Positions 21,897 to 34,300 of a stretch of DNA of 64,000 bases are shown here, piece after piece (the first letter of the stretch is position 1; each line of letters starts with the position of its first letter). This DNA is from Paracentrotus lividus (taxonomy: Eukaryota > Echinodermata > Echinoidea > Camarodonta > Echinidae): the NCBI GenBank assembly GCA_940671915.1, contig CALNVZ010003434.1:242954-306953 (forward strand), read 5' to 3'. The position numbers were made by a program, and so were the translations under genes. The notes beneath the pieces were generated by a model. That model saw nothing but the letters and a program-made list of their open reading frames with translations, was not told where the DNA came from and made no database searches.

Positions 21897-23730
21897 TTAA
21901 GTCACTTTGAAATGTTTTCATCTGTGTATTTCCTCTCTATAATACTGAGTGCCTAAGAATTTGTCAAACTCTCACATGAGAGATAGAGAGAGAAAGGAAA
22001 ATAGAAAGACTTCTGCTAAGTCATTGCGCTAGTTTTGTATGATGATAATTATGCCAGTTTTGTATGATGATACATGTCATTACGCCAGTATTGTATTCAT
22101 GATAATTACATACGCAATATCTTTTATATTCATGAGCCATCTTTGTTTTTATTTTCTTCCTATGGCATGAGAAGTGAAACCAAAGACCTCAAGTAATAAC
22201 TCTTATTAATGACTTGTTCAGACGTCCACTTGAAGCAGATTGGTCTATAACAAATTAAGGCTCTCAAATTTCTAGATCACTGTGAAAATTTGAGTCCTTT
22301 ATAGACTATTTAACATCCAGTTCAATGTTTCCAATGTAATTTCTGCACATTTACTTTATGTAAAGCCATTTTGAGTGACTCTGAATTACTCATGAAAGTT
22401 GGTAATTAAGACGAGGTAAACTGAGTAAAAGTTAATAATAATTACATGCAATGAAAAATATGTTTCTAGGATTTGGAGTTATAATGTTTACATTTGACTT
22501 GTATGAACCGTATTATTTTTATCTTTTGAATGTCATGTACATGTAGTTACAATATATGTGTGCCATAAGATACTGAACATTTTATATGTAAAGGGCTGTA
22601 GTTGGAAATTCATTTACTGTTAGTGTGTGCTTCGTAAAGCTGTCTTTCAAGACTTTAGGTCTTCTTTGTGTAATATTCTCTTTGATCTATTGGTTTTGAA
22701 TTCCTGCCCAAGGAATGGAGGATTTGTAAATTGTATCTTGCTTATGATAATATTGATAATGGCAATTTTTACTAGATTTTACACACCTGGTGCCCCATTA
22801 ATTATTAAATCCCATTTAGTATGGCTAGTGCCTGGTTCCTATGAGGATGCTCTAGCATTAAAATATGTTATTGTAATACATTTTACTCTGTGAATCATTA
22901 AATGGCAGAGATATCAGAGATATGCTGAAAGCAGGTGCAGATCCATAATTCCTTAGGGGACAAAGTCTTATTTCTACCCATTTAGGGGCACTTTTTTTTA
23001 ACTTTGAGGTGTAAAGGGTGGAGGGCGCCTTATGCAAAGCAATTTGTTGTAAATGTCCTCAATTTTCGAATTTTGGTACTGTTGTTGCAAACGAATCCTG
23101 TCTATAAAGAACTCTCAAAAGAATGCAGGAAGACTTTACGCAAAGTTGGTTCCTCCACCATGTTTGATTATACTTGGTATTCTGCTGACCACATTTTATC
23201 TCTTTTTTATGAAGACAAGCTAGAGTTGGTTATTTTGTTGTTATTTTTTTTATTATTCTTTTTTTTGGGGGGGGGTTGCCCTTTATTTGTAGACATGTAT
23301 CTTGCAATTGTCATTTCCTGAAACCTTTAAAATTATTTTCCACTTAATATCTGTATGATATGCATATAAATGTATTCACTGTGTGTGAAATAGATAATAT
23401 GTGTGTGTATTTTATATATTTATTTATGATAGGTCTATGTATTTCATCTACATGCAATTTGTTCTTCGGGTATTGTTAATGTTTCCTTCTGTCATATTGT
23501 TATTTGTACGCACACATATTTTTATCCTCAATTTTCTTTTTTTTTATTTTTTTTATTAGAGCAGTAATATCGAAAAGTGCATCACCGTATTGATATCTGT
23601 AAATGATGATTGCTCTTTGAAAATATTTGTATTTTGAAGCCTATTTTTTCTTGGGGAAAGAGGGCTAAATTGTTATCAAATTTTCTTTTGAACAAGTAGG
23701 ATGACAAAACTCTCTCAGTCCACTTCTTAA

Positions 23731-24312
23731 AGGGGAATCCAACCCAAGGAGAGAATCAACTTTACAGGAAAGAGGAAAATGAGAGGAGCAATCTAAAAAA
23801 AGTTTCATCAAAATCGGTTATAAAGTAAGAGAGTTATGGAAGTTTGAAAAGTCTAGTTGTTCCTTCTATGGGGATCCTCAAATTGGCATCATCGGCTTCA
23901 AAATGGCCGATCTTATGGACAACTCTCCATTCGTTTTGTACACAAATTTTCAGATTTTCCCCATTTTCTTTCGAAAATATGTCTTCTTTACTTCTGAGCT
24001 CAAAATATGTCATGGGAAAATATATTTCACACAACATATGTTGAGCTCAGAAGGAGATAAGATATATTTCGAAAGAAAATGGGGAAAATCTGAAAATTTG
24101 TGTACAAAACGAATGGAGAGTTGTCCATAAGATCGGCCATTTTGAAGCCGATGATGCCAATTTGAGGATCCCCATAGAAGGAACAACTAGACTCTTCAAA
24201 CTTCCATAACTCTCTTATTTTATAACCAATTTTGATGAAACTTTTTTTAGATTGCTCCTCTCATTTTCCTCTTTCCTGTAAGGTTGATTCTCTCCTTGGG
24301 TTGGATTCCCCT
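23731..24312. mobile_element. TTAA-flanked palindromic MITE, copy 2
   Basis: TTAA on both sides. The ends aggggaatccaacccaagga and the inverse tccttgggttggattcccct are perfect inverses over about 50 bp. It has the same internal order as the 9554-10129 copy but with better-matched arms, so it is probably younger. 582 bp, no coding frame. Confidence 0.82.
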
Positions 24313-25110
24313 TTAATTTGAAGTGAGATTATTTGATGCCATTAATATTGGATTTGAAATAGGTGAGTTAGGTCGCATATTTATTGGTATTTGTATCTGT
24401 ATGCTCAATAGTAACAGCAAAAATATACTGTGCCATATAAGTTTCATGAATATAGAATTGCAGTTTTGTGTACTGAGCACCAAAAGGGCATGCACTGCAC
24501 TTTTACAAAGCACTCTATAACAAAATGAATTGTTATTGTTTGATGCCCATATTGTTGGAACTGCAAACTCCATGGTTTATGGCATTGTAGAAATGAATTA
24601 TATATGTATACAACAGAGGCTTAGAATAATGATCATGTGAAAATGAATGATGATAATAATGTTTTATGTCAACATAATGATTATGTGTCAAGATTATATT
24701 TTATGAAGTTGTCTGTTTTTCCAAGAATAGGAGATGGATGAGTTTGGTGCTAAAACAAGAGAATGGCGAGACAATGAGTGGAGGAGATCAAGAATGAGTG
24801 AAGATGATATATATAAAGAAGAGAGAAAAAGAGAGAGTGATAGAGAGAGAGAGGGGGGGGGGATATCAAAGGACGAAAAAAAAATGAGGGAGATGTCAAT
24901 CCCTGTCATGTCAATGGAAAGAAAGATGAGAGAAAGGAGAGAGGGTGAGAAGAATAAGATGTGAGAGGGGATAATTCAAAGGATGGAAGAGGGTTGTGAA
25001 GGAATGAGATCAAGGGGAAGTACAAGGAAAAAAAATGTGCCAAGATGAGAGGGGAGGAAGGATGAAGAAATGGAGATGATATAGAAAAGGAAGGAAAGGA
25101 AAGCTAGGGG

Positions 25111-25412
25111 TTAACCCTTTAGCACCTAGAGACTGTGTGAAAAGTGTCAGTTTACTCACTAGCGGAAAGTGTTATGCTGTGTTTCAATCACGTTTTTTTT
25201 TTTCAATAAGAATTGCTTTTAAAACATACTTTTTATTGCAGAATGGGACAGCATACATCCAGTGGATAATCCACAACAAATATGGGCATGTTTTATGACA
25301 TATTCTTGATACTATCTTTGATAAAGCGTGCTTAAGACAAGGGCGGTTTGGGGCGGTTTAGTGAGTAATCTGAGGGGCGGTCTCGGGCGGTTTAGGTGCT
25401 AAAGGGTTATAA
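25111..25412. mobile_element. TTAA-type MITE with AGCACCTA ends
   Basis: The left ttaaccctttagcacctaga pairs with the right taggtgctaaagggttata. Inner gggcggtttggggcggttta motifs lie near the right end. It has base composition quite unlike the surrounding purine-rich DNA. Confidence 0.65.
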
Positions 25413-25988
25413 AATGAAGGAATTAAGAAAGAAGAGAGAAAGGTGAAGGAAAAAAACTTTTGACAAAGGGAGATCAAGAGAAATGGGGAGGATAGAGAGA
25501 AAGGGAAGGGATCAAAAGGAGAATGAAATAACATGTATCAAGATGAGATAGTATAAGGTATGATGAATATAGTTGGAACTGATTGAATGAGAAGTAAACA
25601 AAAAATGTGGAAGAGGAAATGCAGAGGAAGATTAATCCAAAGTAAAATAGTGGAGAAATGAGAGATAATGAGGAAGTATAAGAGAAGGAAAAATATATGA
25701 GACGTTGTGAAATAAAGATATGAGAGAGGGGGATGAGAAGAGGGAAATCAAGATTGGAATGATCAAGAAAAGATTTTTAAAAATAATATAGCGCTTATAA
25801 CAAAAAATTTAAGCGCTTATAAAGATAGGCGGGGGAAGACTTCAAGATAATGAAAAAAATATAATCAAGGTGAGAGAGTGAGCAGATGGAATGAAAATGA
25901 CTGAGAGGGTTGAAAACAAGACGTTGAGAAAGAGCAAATTCAGAAGACGATATCAACGGAGAGATGGGGAGAAAATGAGACTGATTAG

Positions 25989-26024
<36 letters not shown>

Positions 26025-26448
26025 TGGGATGGGACCAATAGGATGTGAGAGGTGAAGAGATGGATGGGCAAATGATCTGAAAGAAGAAAAAAAAAGAGAG
26101 ATCCCGAGGAAGTTAGAGAGAAAGAATATTAAGCCAAGATGAAAGTGAATGATGAGAGAGGTGATGGAGAGGAGGAGAGATCTGGGATAAAGAAAGAATG
26201 GATCAGAGATCAGTACAAGTAGAGGGTATGGTTTCAATGAAGATGATAGAGCTGAATGAGAAGAGGAAGCGAGAGAATAGTAAGAGATCAAAAGAAAAAT
26301 TGAAGTCTATATATTAAGACGAGAGAGACTATAAAAAGAGTATAGGGTGGTTGGAATAAAAGTGGAATATAGATCTAGAGGGGATGAGATGAAGTGGATT
26401 AGAGAAGGGAATCCAGATGATGAGATTAATTAAGAGAAGATAAGAAGG

Positions 26449-26450
<2 letters not shown>

Positions 26451-26508
<58 letters not shown>

Positions 26509-26540
26509 TATATATATATATAATATATATATAATATATA
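26451..26540 (+). repeat. (GA)n followed by (TA)n microsatellite
   Basis: About 54 bases of ga repeats run directly into ta repeats with ataatatat interruptions. Confidence 0.9.
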
Positions 26541-26827
26541 TCAAGAGGAACAGTGAAATAAGGTTTTAGAAGGACGAGGGTGCAGCCAAAGGAGGAGAAA
26601 GATGGTCGGAGGCCTGAGAAGAAAACTCTGAGATCATGGAGAAAAGGATGGAGAGAGGAAGAAATCCAGATGAACTGTGATAATATAAGGAAGATAATCA
26701 TGAAGTCAAGTTGAGAGAGTTTGAGCATGTAGTGTCCATGGTTTGACTGAGTCACGAACTTCGGAGATTTAGAGAACTATAAAGTGCCAAAGTGGTGTGC
26801 TGCGGGTGGCGAGTGAATGATAGCTTA

Positions 26828-27078
26828 TGCGGCGGTCACAACTCGTCGTAGGCTACGGGGCACGTGCCATCAACGTAGCCTGCGTTGCATGTGCAATGCA
26901 CGCACAGGTCCTGGGTCAACTTTTGCTATTCCTGCGTTTCTGTAGTAGTAAGGGTATAGTAAAAACTTCCTGCACGTCGTGCGTGCATTGTACCTGCGAG
27001 GTACCTCCGCTGCACGAATTTTCTACGAAATCCATCGTAGAGAGTTGCACGTCGATGGTACGAGTTGTGACCGCCGCA
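26828..27078. mobile_element. TA-flanked MITE (TGCGGCGGTCACAACTCG ends), copy 1
   Basis: The inverted ends tgcggcggtcacaactcgtc and gtacgagttgtgaccgccgca are flanked by TA. The interior has nested short inverted repeats (ctacggggcacgtgcc, tcgtagagagttgcacg). A copy of almost equal length lies at 31930-32181. Confidence 0.8.
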
Positions 27079-28327
27079 TAAGGGAAGGTCAAGGGGAGGG
27101 GAAGATTCAGGAGGGTGTCCTCGGACGGGTGACCCAGTGACCCGTTCAGCTTGCAAGGGCCCTTAGTTTGGACTGCTTTAAAGGGATGCAGTAACATTGA
27201 ATGATATTCAAATCACAATTTCTTGATTTAGCTCATTTTGTCAACATAATTATAAACTTATAGGTCAGTCTGGTATCTCTTCAAAATTACAAGTTAATTG
27301 CTTGCTTTACTTTCGAGATATCAATGATTTCATACTCAAATTTAGTAAACCATCTCGTGGTGGAAAACAAATTGCCATGTGCTTTTCAGGACACCCCACT
27401 TCCTGTCGTGTTCCCCCCGACCCTAGCGGGCTGGAGGGTTTGCTGCAAAGGGGTTGAAAATTCACTCGCGTTTGGCTGTTACACTGTTTTGTGGTAGTAA
27501 ATGACTTCCATTTGATCTGAAATTGTCAGTAGTTTGTTTTTACTATTAGAGCAATATAATTTTATTCATCTTGATCTAATTGCTCTTGTTTTTGAAAGTT
27601 ACTGTATCCCTTTAATCAATAGGGACAACTAAGTGCTTTTGATCTACAAATTCAAACTGTAATATAATTGACATGACGCTCCACATGAAAGGATGTGAAA
27701 TTAGTGGAGCTGTAAAACTTTTATCAGTTCCGACATAATTTAGGGCAGATTTCATGCATGTTTGAAACTGTTTGAATTGTAGATATCTCATAATTCGGAC
27801 CTCGGGCCTGTACACCCTAGTCATGAGTAGTGGGCGTATGTTGTGTGTCCATTGAGATTTAATTAAGGAAATGATTCTTTAGACTGTCATGATCATAACA
27901 TATCCATGCTGCTAGAGCAACACATGTCCAACGTTCAATAATTGTGGCAGAGCCAGGATTTGAAATTAGGGGGGGGGGCGCCTAAAAAAAATAATGGGGG
28001 TGCAGCCGAACATTTTTCTGAGTTAAGAACAGTCAAAGAATGGTTTGCAAAACATAAAAAAAAAAATAATAAATAAANNNNNNNNNNNNNNNNNNNNNNG
28101 CCACTGATTATAATTATGTTGCATGCACTCCTAGCTCCTTGATGCAACGCTACCTCCTTGGTCTTTCCTACGTTCGTGATTTCCCGTATTGATTTGGCGA
28201 ATAGCGCCCACATACGAAAATCGCTGTCTATTCTTTGAGAGCAAATATAATTCGTTGATTGCGAAATTTCATTCATTCATTTGTCTGTGAGATCATTCCT
28301 AATATCCAACTATATCCACCAAACGAA
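27079..28327. other. Upstream region of RANBP1
   Basis: This holds the RANBP1 promoter and 5' UTR by position. It also contains an element remnant and a gap of 22 unknown bases (28078-28099). No clear TATA box is seen; the last 200 bases are less AT-rich than the surroundings. Confidence 0.4.
27944..28104. mobile_element. Poly-G MITE remnant containing an assembly gap
   Basis: The left gtggcagagccaggattt with ggggggggggcgcc resembles the 21187-21346 element. The right border gccact is the inverse of agtggc. The middle is lost in the N run. Confidence 0.4.
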
Positions 28328-31300
28328 ATGGCAGACGTAAGTTTTTATGTGTTAAGATTGAAGCCTAGTATGTTACGATCATATTCATGTAATTTTTAAA
28401 TCAAATTTTCAATGATATCGTAGATTTTACACCCCGTAATCGCGAAGATTCACATGTTTTGGTTACTCGGTAGCTCACTAGTGTCGCAGCTTTTTACCGC
28501 GCCGCGAAGTACGTATTTGAATGGGAAAACTGCATATTCATGCATGTGACAATGTAATGTCGAGGACTATATTTTTAGTCTGACTCTGTTCAGAGTTATG
28601 ATTCTATGTGGATGTGTCTTGTGTGTCTGACAATGTAGACAAAAACATATTAGTCTTGCCCAATCAGTTAACAGTGATAATAAGAATAGACGGAGGAGAA
28701 GGAAGATGGTTTGTCACTTTTGTGTCGATGTCAATCCTGAGATTTTGTGATGGGGTGCTTAGTTTTGGCAATTAACAATAACATCATCATGTCATGCTCA
28801 TGGCACGTAGAAAAGTCTACAAGTTCGCTTTTGCAGAGCTAGAGAACAAGTCAATGTATTTTGATTTTTGGGCGCCAGGTCTGATTAGCTACCGGTAGCT
28901 ATCGCGAGGAGCTCCGCCTCCTGGTTGCGATGACTGAAGTGCGTTGATCGTAACTGAACAACGCGATTCAGCTGTTCCCGATAAAGACCGCTTTGTCGTG
29001 CGCGCTGTCGATCATAACCAAAGTGGACCCATTTCGCAAGAAAAACTGCAAGACTCGACTTCACAAAAGGTTAAGCGTAGATTCTAGACCCACTCTTTCA
29101 ATATTTTTTAGAATAAAGAAGAGAAATATAAAAAGGAACTTCAACGAATCCACTGTCGGACTACGCCCAACATTTGAAAACGTATAAAGAAATGAGGACT
29201 TACCAAAAAAATAAATGACGAATCTAAATTTTATCGTGACTATTGTTCATTGGAAGGCACAATGGTAGTGTATTTCATATGCTAAACGTGATCATTCGAG
29301 CATCGTGCATAAATTATTAAATAATGGAGTAAACATTTCTACGTGCATGGTTTAGAAAATTGAAGTTGATTGATTGATTCAGCGTTGCCAGCTGTATGAT
29401 AATTTGACTCTCTGTACGATGTATACCCAGTTATGGGTGTCCGGACACTCAATTTTAACAAACCATATGAAAAGGTTTGCAAGCAATGTATTTGTAGTTT
29501 TTTAGCTCAAAATGTTAGAAAATATTGTGAAGAACAAATATTGATGATAAGGAGCAGAATTCAATCTATATTTTTGGCTTAATCTTATGACAAAAAACCA
29601 GGCTTCAATTTCGTTAGGTGCCCCGACACCCAACCCCCCATCCTACGATCAATAATTGCAAAAAAGGGCAAATGTACGATAATTTTACATATTTCACCAG
29701 ATAACATTAATCTATAGAATCTAGTCTAGGCAAAATCTGTGAAAACTGGCCTATAAACCACAAATTCCTTTTAGTTCTGGGGGCTCCGCCCCCAGACCCC
29801 CGCCCTTAAAATTATGGAAGAGTCCATCGTGATCCACAAATGTTAAAACGTGTATTTGGATTCAAGGTTCTGGGGCTCTTCTGACAATTGCCCGACTTGA
29901 AGGTCGATCTCATCACCCAAATAGGGGTGGATTTTCTGCAAATTGCTATGGAATCTTGCATGTATGATGGGGAGACCATAGTTCGCGCAAATTTCAAAAA
30001 TTATAAAAAATGCAAAATTCAATCAACAATTTTTCACATTTTACACAAAATCAACGAAAAATATAAATACCAAATAAACGGCAAAATTCTAAACTCCGAA
30101 TCGCCGAACGAAGAAGTGAACTAGGTCAAAGGGTTCGACGATATCGCTATTTCAAAATTCTATGTCGACCGAACGATCGCGCATTCTGCTGAAAAAGTCA
30201 ACAAAACCGTGTGACCTTAATTCCCACACGAGCGTTTGACAAAGGTTTATCAAAATATTCCACCAGTCTAAGGAAAGAGAATTACAGTAAATGTGAGTCA
30301 AAATTTCATAAAATTAGATGATATTAATATCATCTTACAATTGGATGATATTAAATCAGAAAATGATGATTTCCAGATCCTTGTCGGGAAGGCCGGATTT
30401 TTCAGAACAGACACGCAATTTTCCGATGTTTGGTCAATAATTTCACAATTCAAGACACCGTACCGTGACGACGGATTGATTCTTAAGCAATTTGGGATCC
30501 CTCTTTCTGATGGTGCTATCAGATTTTCAAAATACTAATTACTTTTTGAGATATTCGGCGTGGTGAATTAAGTGGTGCCGTGCCGATCCGATGATCGAGT
30601 CCCCGATCCGATCGATTTTCCCCCTTTTCTTAAATCTCGTTCGATATTCGATCTTAACCCACGTAAAAAAAATCGAATGTATATGATCGAATGTTTATAT
30701 TTATCGCGCCAGAGCAGTGCCACACAACCCGCTCGTAGCCTGCTGCATGCCGCGCCCCGTCGGTCACATCCAGGCACGCTGAAGACGCACATGAACATGT
30801 AAACATAAAATCAACACAAACACGCACCGACCACGTGCGTTTGTCTTAGTGTGTACATTATCTCTTGCACCGACATACACAGCTACATGTACTGCGCACT
30901 CGATACGAGTGCGGAGGTATAACGTTATCATGCATGTCAATTCCATCGTTGTGTTAATTCTCTTGCAAATTTGTATTCGCGCTGAGTCAGCAAAGTGTGC
31001 CTTGGAATTCTGAGCGCATATTTCACGATTTTGACTACAGAATTTTAATTTTTAGATGGAATAAAGCATGAGTTTAAGTGCTGGTAAGAAATTTCATTTT
31101 TCGTGGCTAATACTAGAAAAACTTAGGGAGCCAGCCGGGCTTTTTCAATTACTTTTGATCGATCGAGGTAAAATTATTTATGTGAAACTATTTTCAAATG
31201 TTTTATGTTTTCGTCAGAGTTTTGTTTACATCTCACCATCGCACTGTGGTTTGCCTCAATTCAATGGACTCCATGCGTGCAGCGCACGCAGGCTAGGGCC

Positions 31301-34300
31301 CTAGGCATATTTGCCATTGCTTTTGGCGAGTGCGAACTTTTCAAGCATAATAATGAGCTCTTGTTTTTTTTTCCTTTTATAAAAATGTATTATTCTTTCC
31401 GATCGATTTCCGATCCGATCACACTGCCAAATTTCCGATCCGATCATGATTCGATTTTTAATTTTTTTGCACAGCACTAGAATTAAGGTCACTCGCGAAT
31501 TATGGTTACACCACCATACAATAATTTTGAGGCTTTCATACGATAATCTGACTTCTTGGACCTGGCAACACTGGATTGATTTAAAGTTGGTGTCCCCAGT
31601 CATTTTGGGCCGTAAATACTGCACCAGTCAAAATTGGTCCCAAGTTAAAGATAATCTAGAGTAGTAGTCATGATGAAATAAATCAAAACATTCTTTTTCA
31701 TACCAGAATCTCAAGCATAGGAAATAAATACTGCACACCAAAGGAATTTACAGAAAATTGCGTATTTGCTGAGAAAAGAGCAAAATAAGCATAATTTCTG
31801 TAGCTGGACGGGCCGTCAAAGCACATGCGTGATTAACACGGCCACGTGGAAAGTCTACGGGTAAATCATGTGCACGGGATTCGCACCGGATCTGTGTGTG
31901 TATGTTGTGCCGTGACTTGTGGCGATATATGCGGCGGTCACAACTCGTCGTAGGCTACGGGGCACGTGCCATCAACGTAGCCTGCGTTGCATGTGCAATT
32001 CACGCACAGGTCCTTGGTCAACTTCTGCGATTCATGCGTTTCTGTAGTTAAGGGTATGGGAAAAACTTCCTGTACATCGTACAGGCATTGTGCCTGCAAG
32101 GTACCTCCGCTGCAAGAATTTTCTACGAAATCCATCGTAGGGAGTTGCACGTCGAAGGTACGGCGAGTTGTGACCGCCGCAATAGCGGTCTACTCCAAGT
32201 CCCAATTTGACGGACTGTTTCGATATTTTTTCAACATTTCTTCTGAAATCATTATCGAAACGTGAATATAATCTTGTGTAGGCATATGTATCTGTTAATG
32301 GAACAATGTGAGGACATATTTTACAGATTTATCTCAAATTATTTTGGGTGTAAGAACTCTAGCTTGGCTTTAAGTTAGTGAGTTACTTAGGCTCCCTAAA
32401 ATGTAATTTTGATGAAAATTTGTTGATTTGGGGGTAAAATCTGTAGGCCTAGACTAATCTAGATTGGCAATACTAACACTAACAGTTAACGTTAGAAGTC
32501 AACATTCTAATGTTAACATCTCCAAAGGCAAAGGTTTCCCTTTTTTTTTTTCTTTAAATGAATGCTTTAAACTTTAGTTTCTGTATAGGCCTACATGTAT
32601 ACATGATATATCACCATCATGAAATAATTTATTAATAAAGCCAAGGAAGGAAATGTCTATCCCCTCCAAAACTAAACTAAAGAAGTCATTTTGTTTCACA
32701 TATAAAATAGACTGATGTAGACTGTTAACCTACTAACTTCAATCTTAGTTCTTACGTGAGTTGTGTCTGTGAGTTAATTTTGCTTGTGCACTGCGAATGC
32801 ATGAATCAAAATAGTTTGATTCTGAACCCTGGCGATTTGAAACGCCTTTTTTGCCGATATTTTACCTCAAAATCGATCTTTTTCTTATTCATATTAACTG
32901 TAATTTAAGTGACTTGGTATTTGAGGATCTTTACTTAATTTTGAGTAACATTTGGTGGTGATATATTATGGTACTGATATCGTCTGGTCCACTATTCTCT
33001 TGGAATGCTTTGAAATTTAACTCTGCTGCGCCTCTCCACTCTGGTCCGCCCCCCCCCTCAATTTTTAGATTTGCAGATTTTTTACCTCTTCCTGCATCAG
33101 CCATGATTTAATTCCCATTCTCATCATCTTAAACACTTAAAACTTTAATCCTGAAATAAAGAGAATCCTACAGACGTAGACCTGATTTGCATGGGAGTTG
33201 TTGATAATCTTGGCAACAATTTTTGTAGAATAACATTAGTTACACTGCTTATTGAAATGAAAAATAAAATATGATAAACAAAAAAAAACAAAAAAAATTG
33301 TAGGCCTACAACACTGAAAATTTCATTGATACCTGATGAAAACAAAGTAATTTTTCTAAGTTTTGCATTTTTTTTTTGTTATTATAAAACAGTTCTGTGC
33401 ATAGTCTCGGGCAGATTCAATGAGCAAGCTGATGATGTTATTGATCCGTTCATTACTTTTGTATTTTATCATATAAAATCCTATTTTTTATTTTTTCATT
33501 CATGTGCATGAAATATTTAGATCCCTTATATTGGCTTAAGTTTCAGCAATTATGATCTCAAACATTCCATAAAGAGTTTTCCCTTGAATTTTCATTCTTT
33601 TTATTCTTGGACTTGGAGCAGAAAATTTAAATAATTGTTATTTCATATAGTAGAATACAAATGAAAAAGTGGGTCAGTGACATCATCAACTTGCTCATTG
33701 AATATATGCATCTGTAACTGCTGGTGACATATTCAGTTGATGGGTGAGGCTTCAGACTGACATCTTGTTGCTGTTTAATTTCTTGTAATATAATAACCAG
33801 CATCTCGTGTACTGTACTTGTGGATTTTGCATGAAAAGCAACAGGCGTGAATTTAAAAACCTGCGAATATATGGGCATGTATGAGCATTATACTGGATTA
33901 GTTCAATGACATGCTTACAAATATGAAGTGCAAATTTAAGAACCTGTGAACATGCTTTTAGGCCGCTCAGCGCGAAAATAACAGTGTATAAAGTACATGT
34001 GTACTTGCAGTGAATCTTCTGTACTGGGTATGCATAGTACAGACTGCCTAATTACTTCAGTTTGGCATTTTTATTCCACATCTACATGTAGATTAACCAA
34101 TCTCTTTGGGAGTGATATCAGGTATGAAATGATGAAATAGCATTTATTAAACCATCTTTCGGGGCTTAGTAACATGCTGCTGAGAAATATGCTTTCTGAT
34201 CATACCTGTGTTTCAACATTGCATTGTGATGTACTTTTTGTATCCATATTGGCAGAAATATAAGATGTTTACATTAAAAAAAAACATTGTCTTGAAATAA

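Larger units (their letters stand above)
18562..24729. other. 3' flank of SEC14L and intergenic DNA without recognised genes
   Basis: AT-rich sequence after the SEC14L stop codon; part is probably its 3' UTR. Apart from the elements listed separately I see only short, chance-like frames with no splice-compatible homology. Confidence 0.6.
24730..26750 (+). repeat. Two-kilobase purine-rich strand
   Basis: The plus strand is dominated by irregular gagaga, aaggaa, gatgag and gggaag words, with few pyrimidine runs, except where a TTAA element (25111-25412) interrupts. Long antisense S/L-rich frames here are by-products of this composition. Such tracts can form triplex (H-DNA) structures. Confidence 0.75.

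Noticed and set aside
25953-26755. Long antisense S/L-rich frames
   Set aside because: Products of the purine-rich plus strand and (GA)n repeat; no protein-like complexity.
28078-28099. Run of unknown bases interrupting an antisense frame
   Set aside because: An assembly gap inside a poly-G element; no biological meaning can be drawn from it.
34121-34206. Reading the 90-bp repeat as a tiny MITE with CAGGTATGA ends
   Set aside because: The inverse ends are exactly where a snoRNA terminal stem belongs, next to canonical C and D boxes, and the 13-nt rRNA complement is hard to explain for a MITE. A dispersed mobile origin for the duplications is not excluded.
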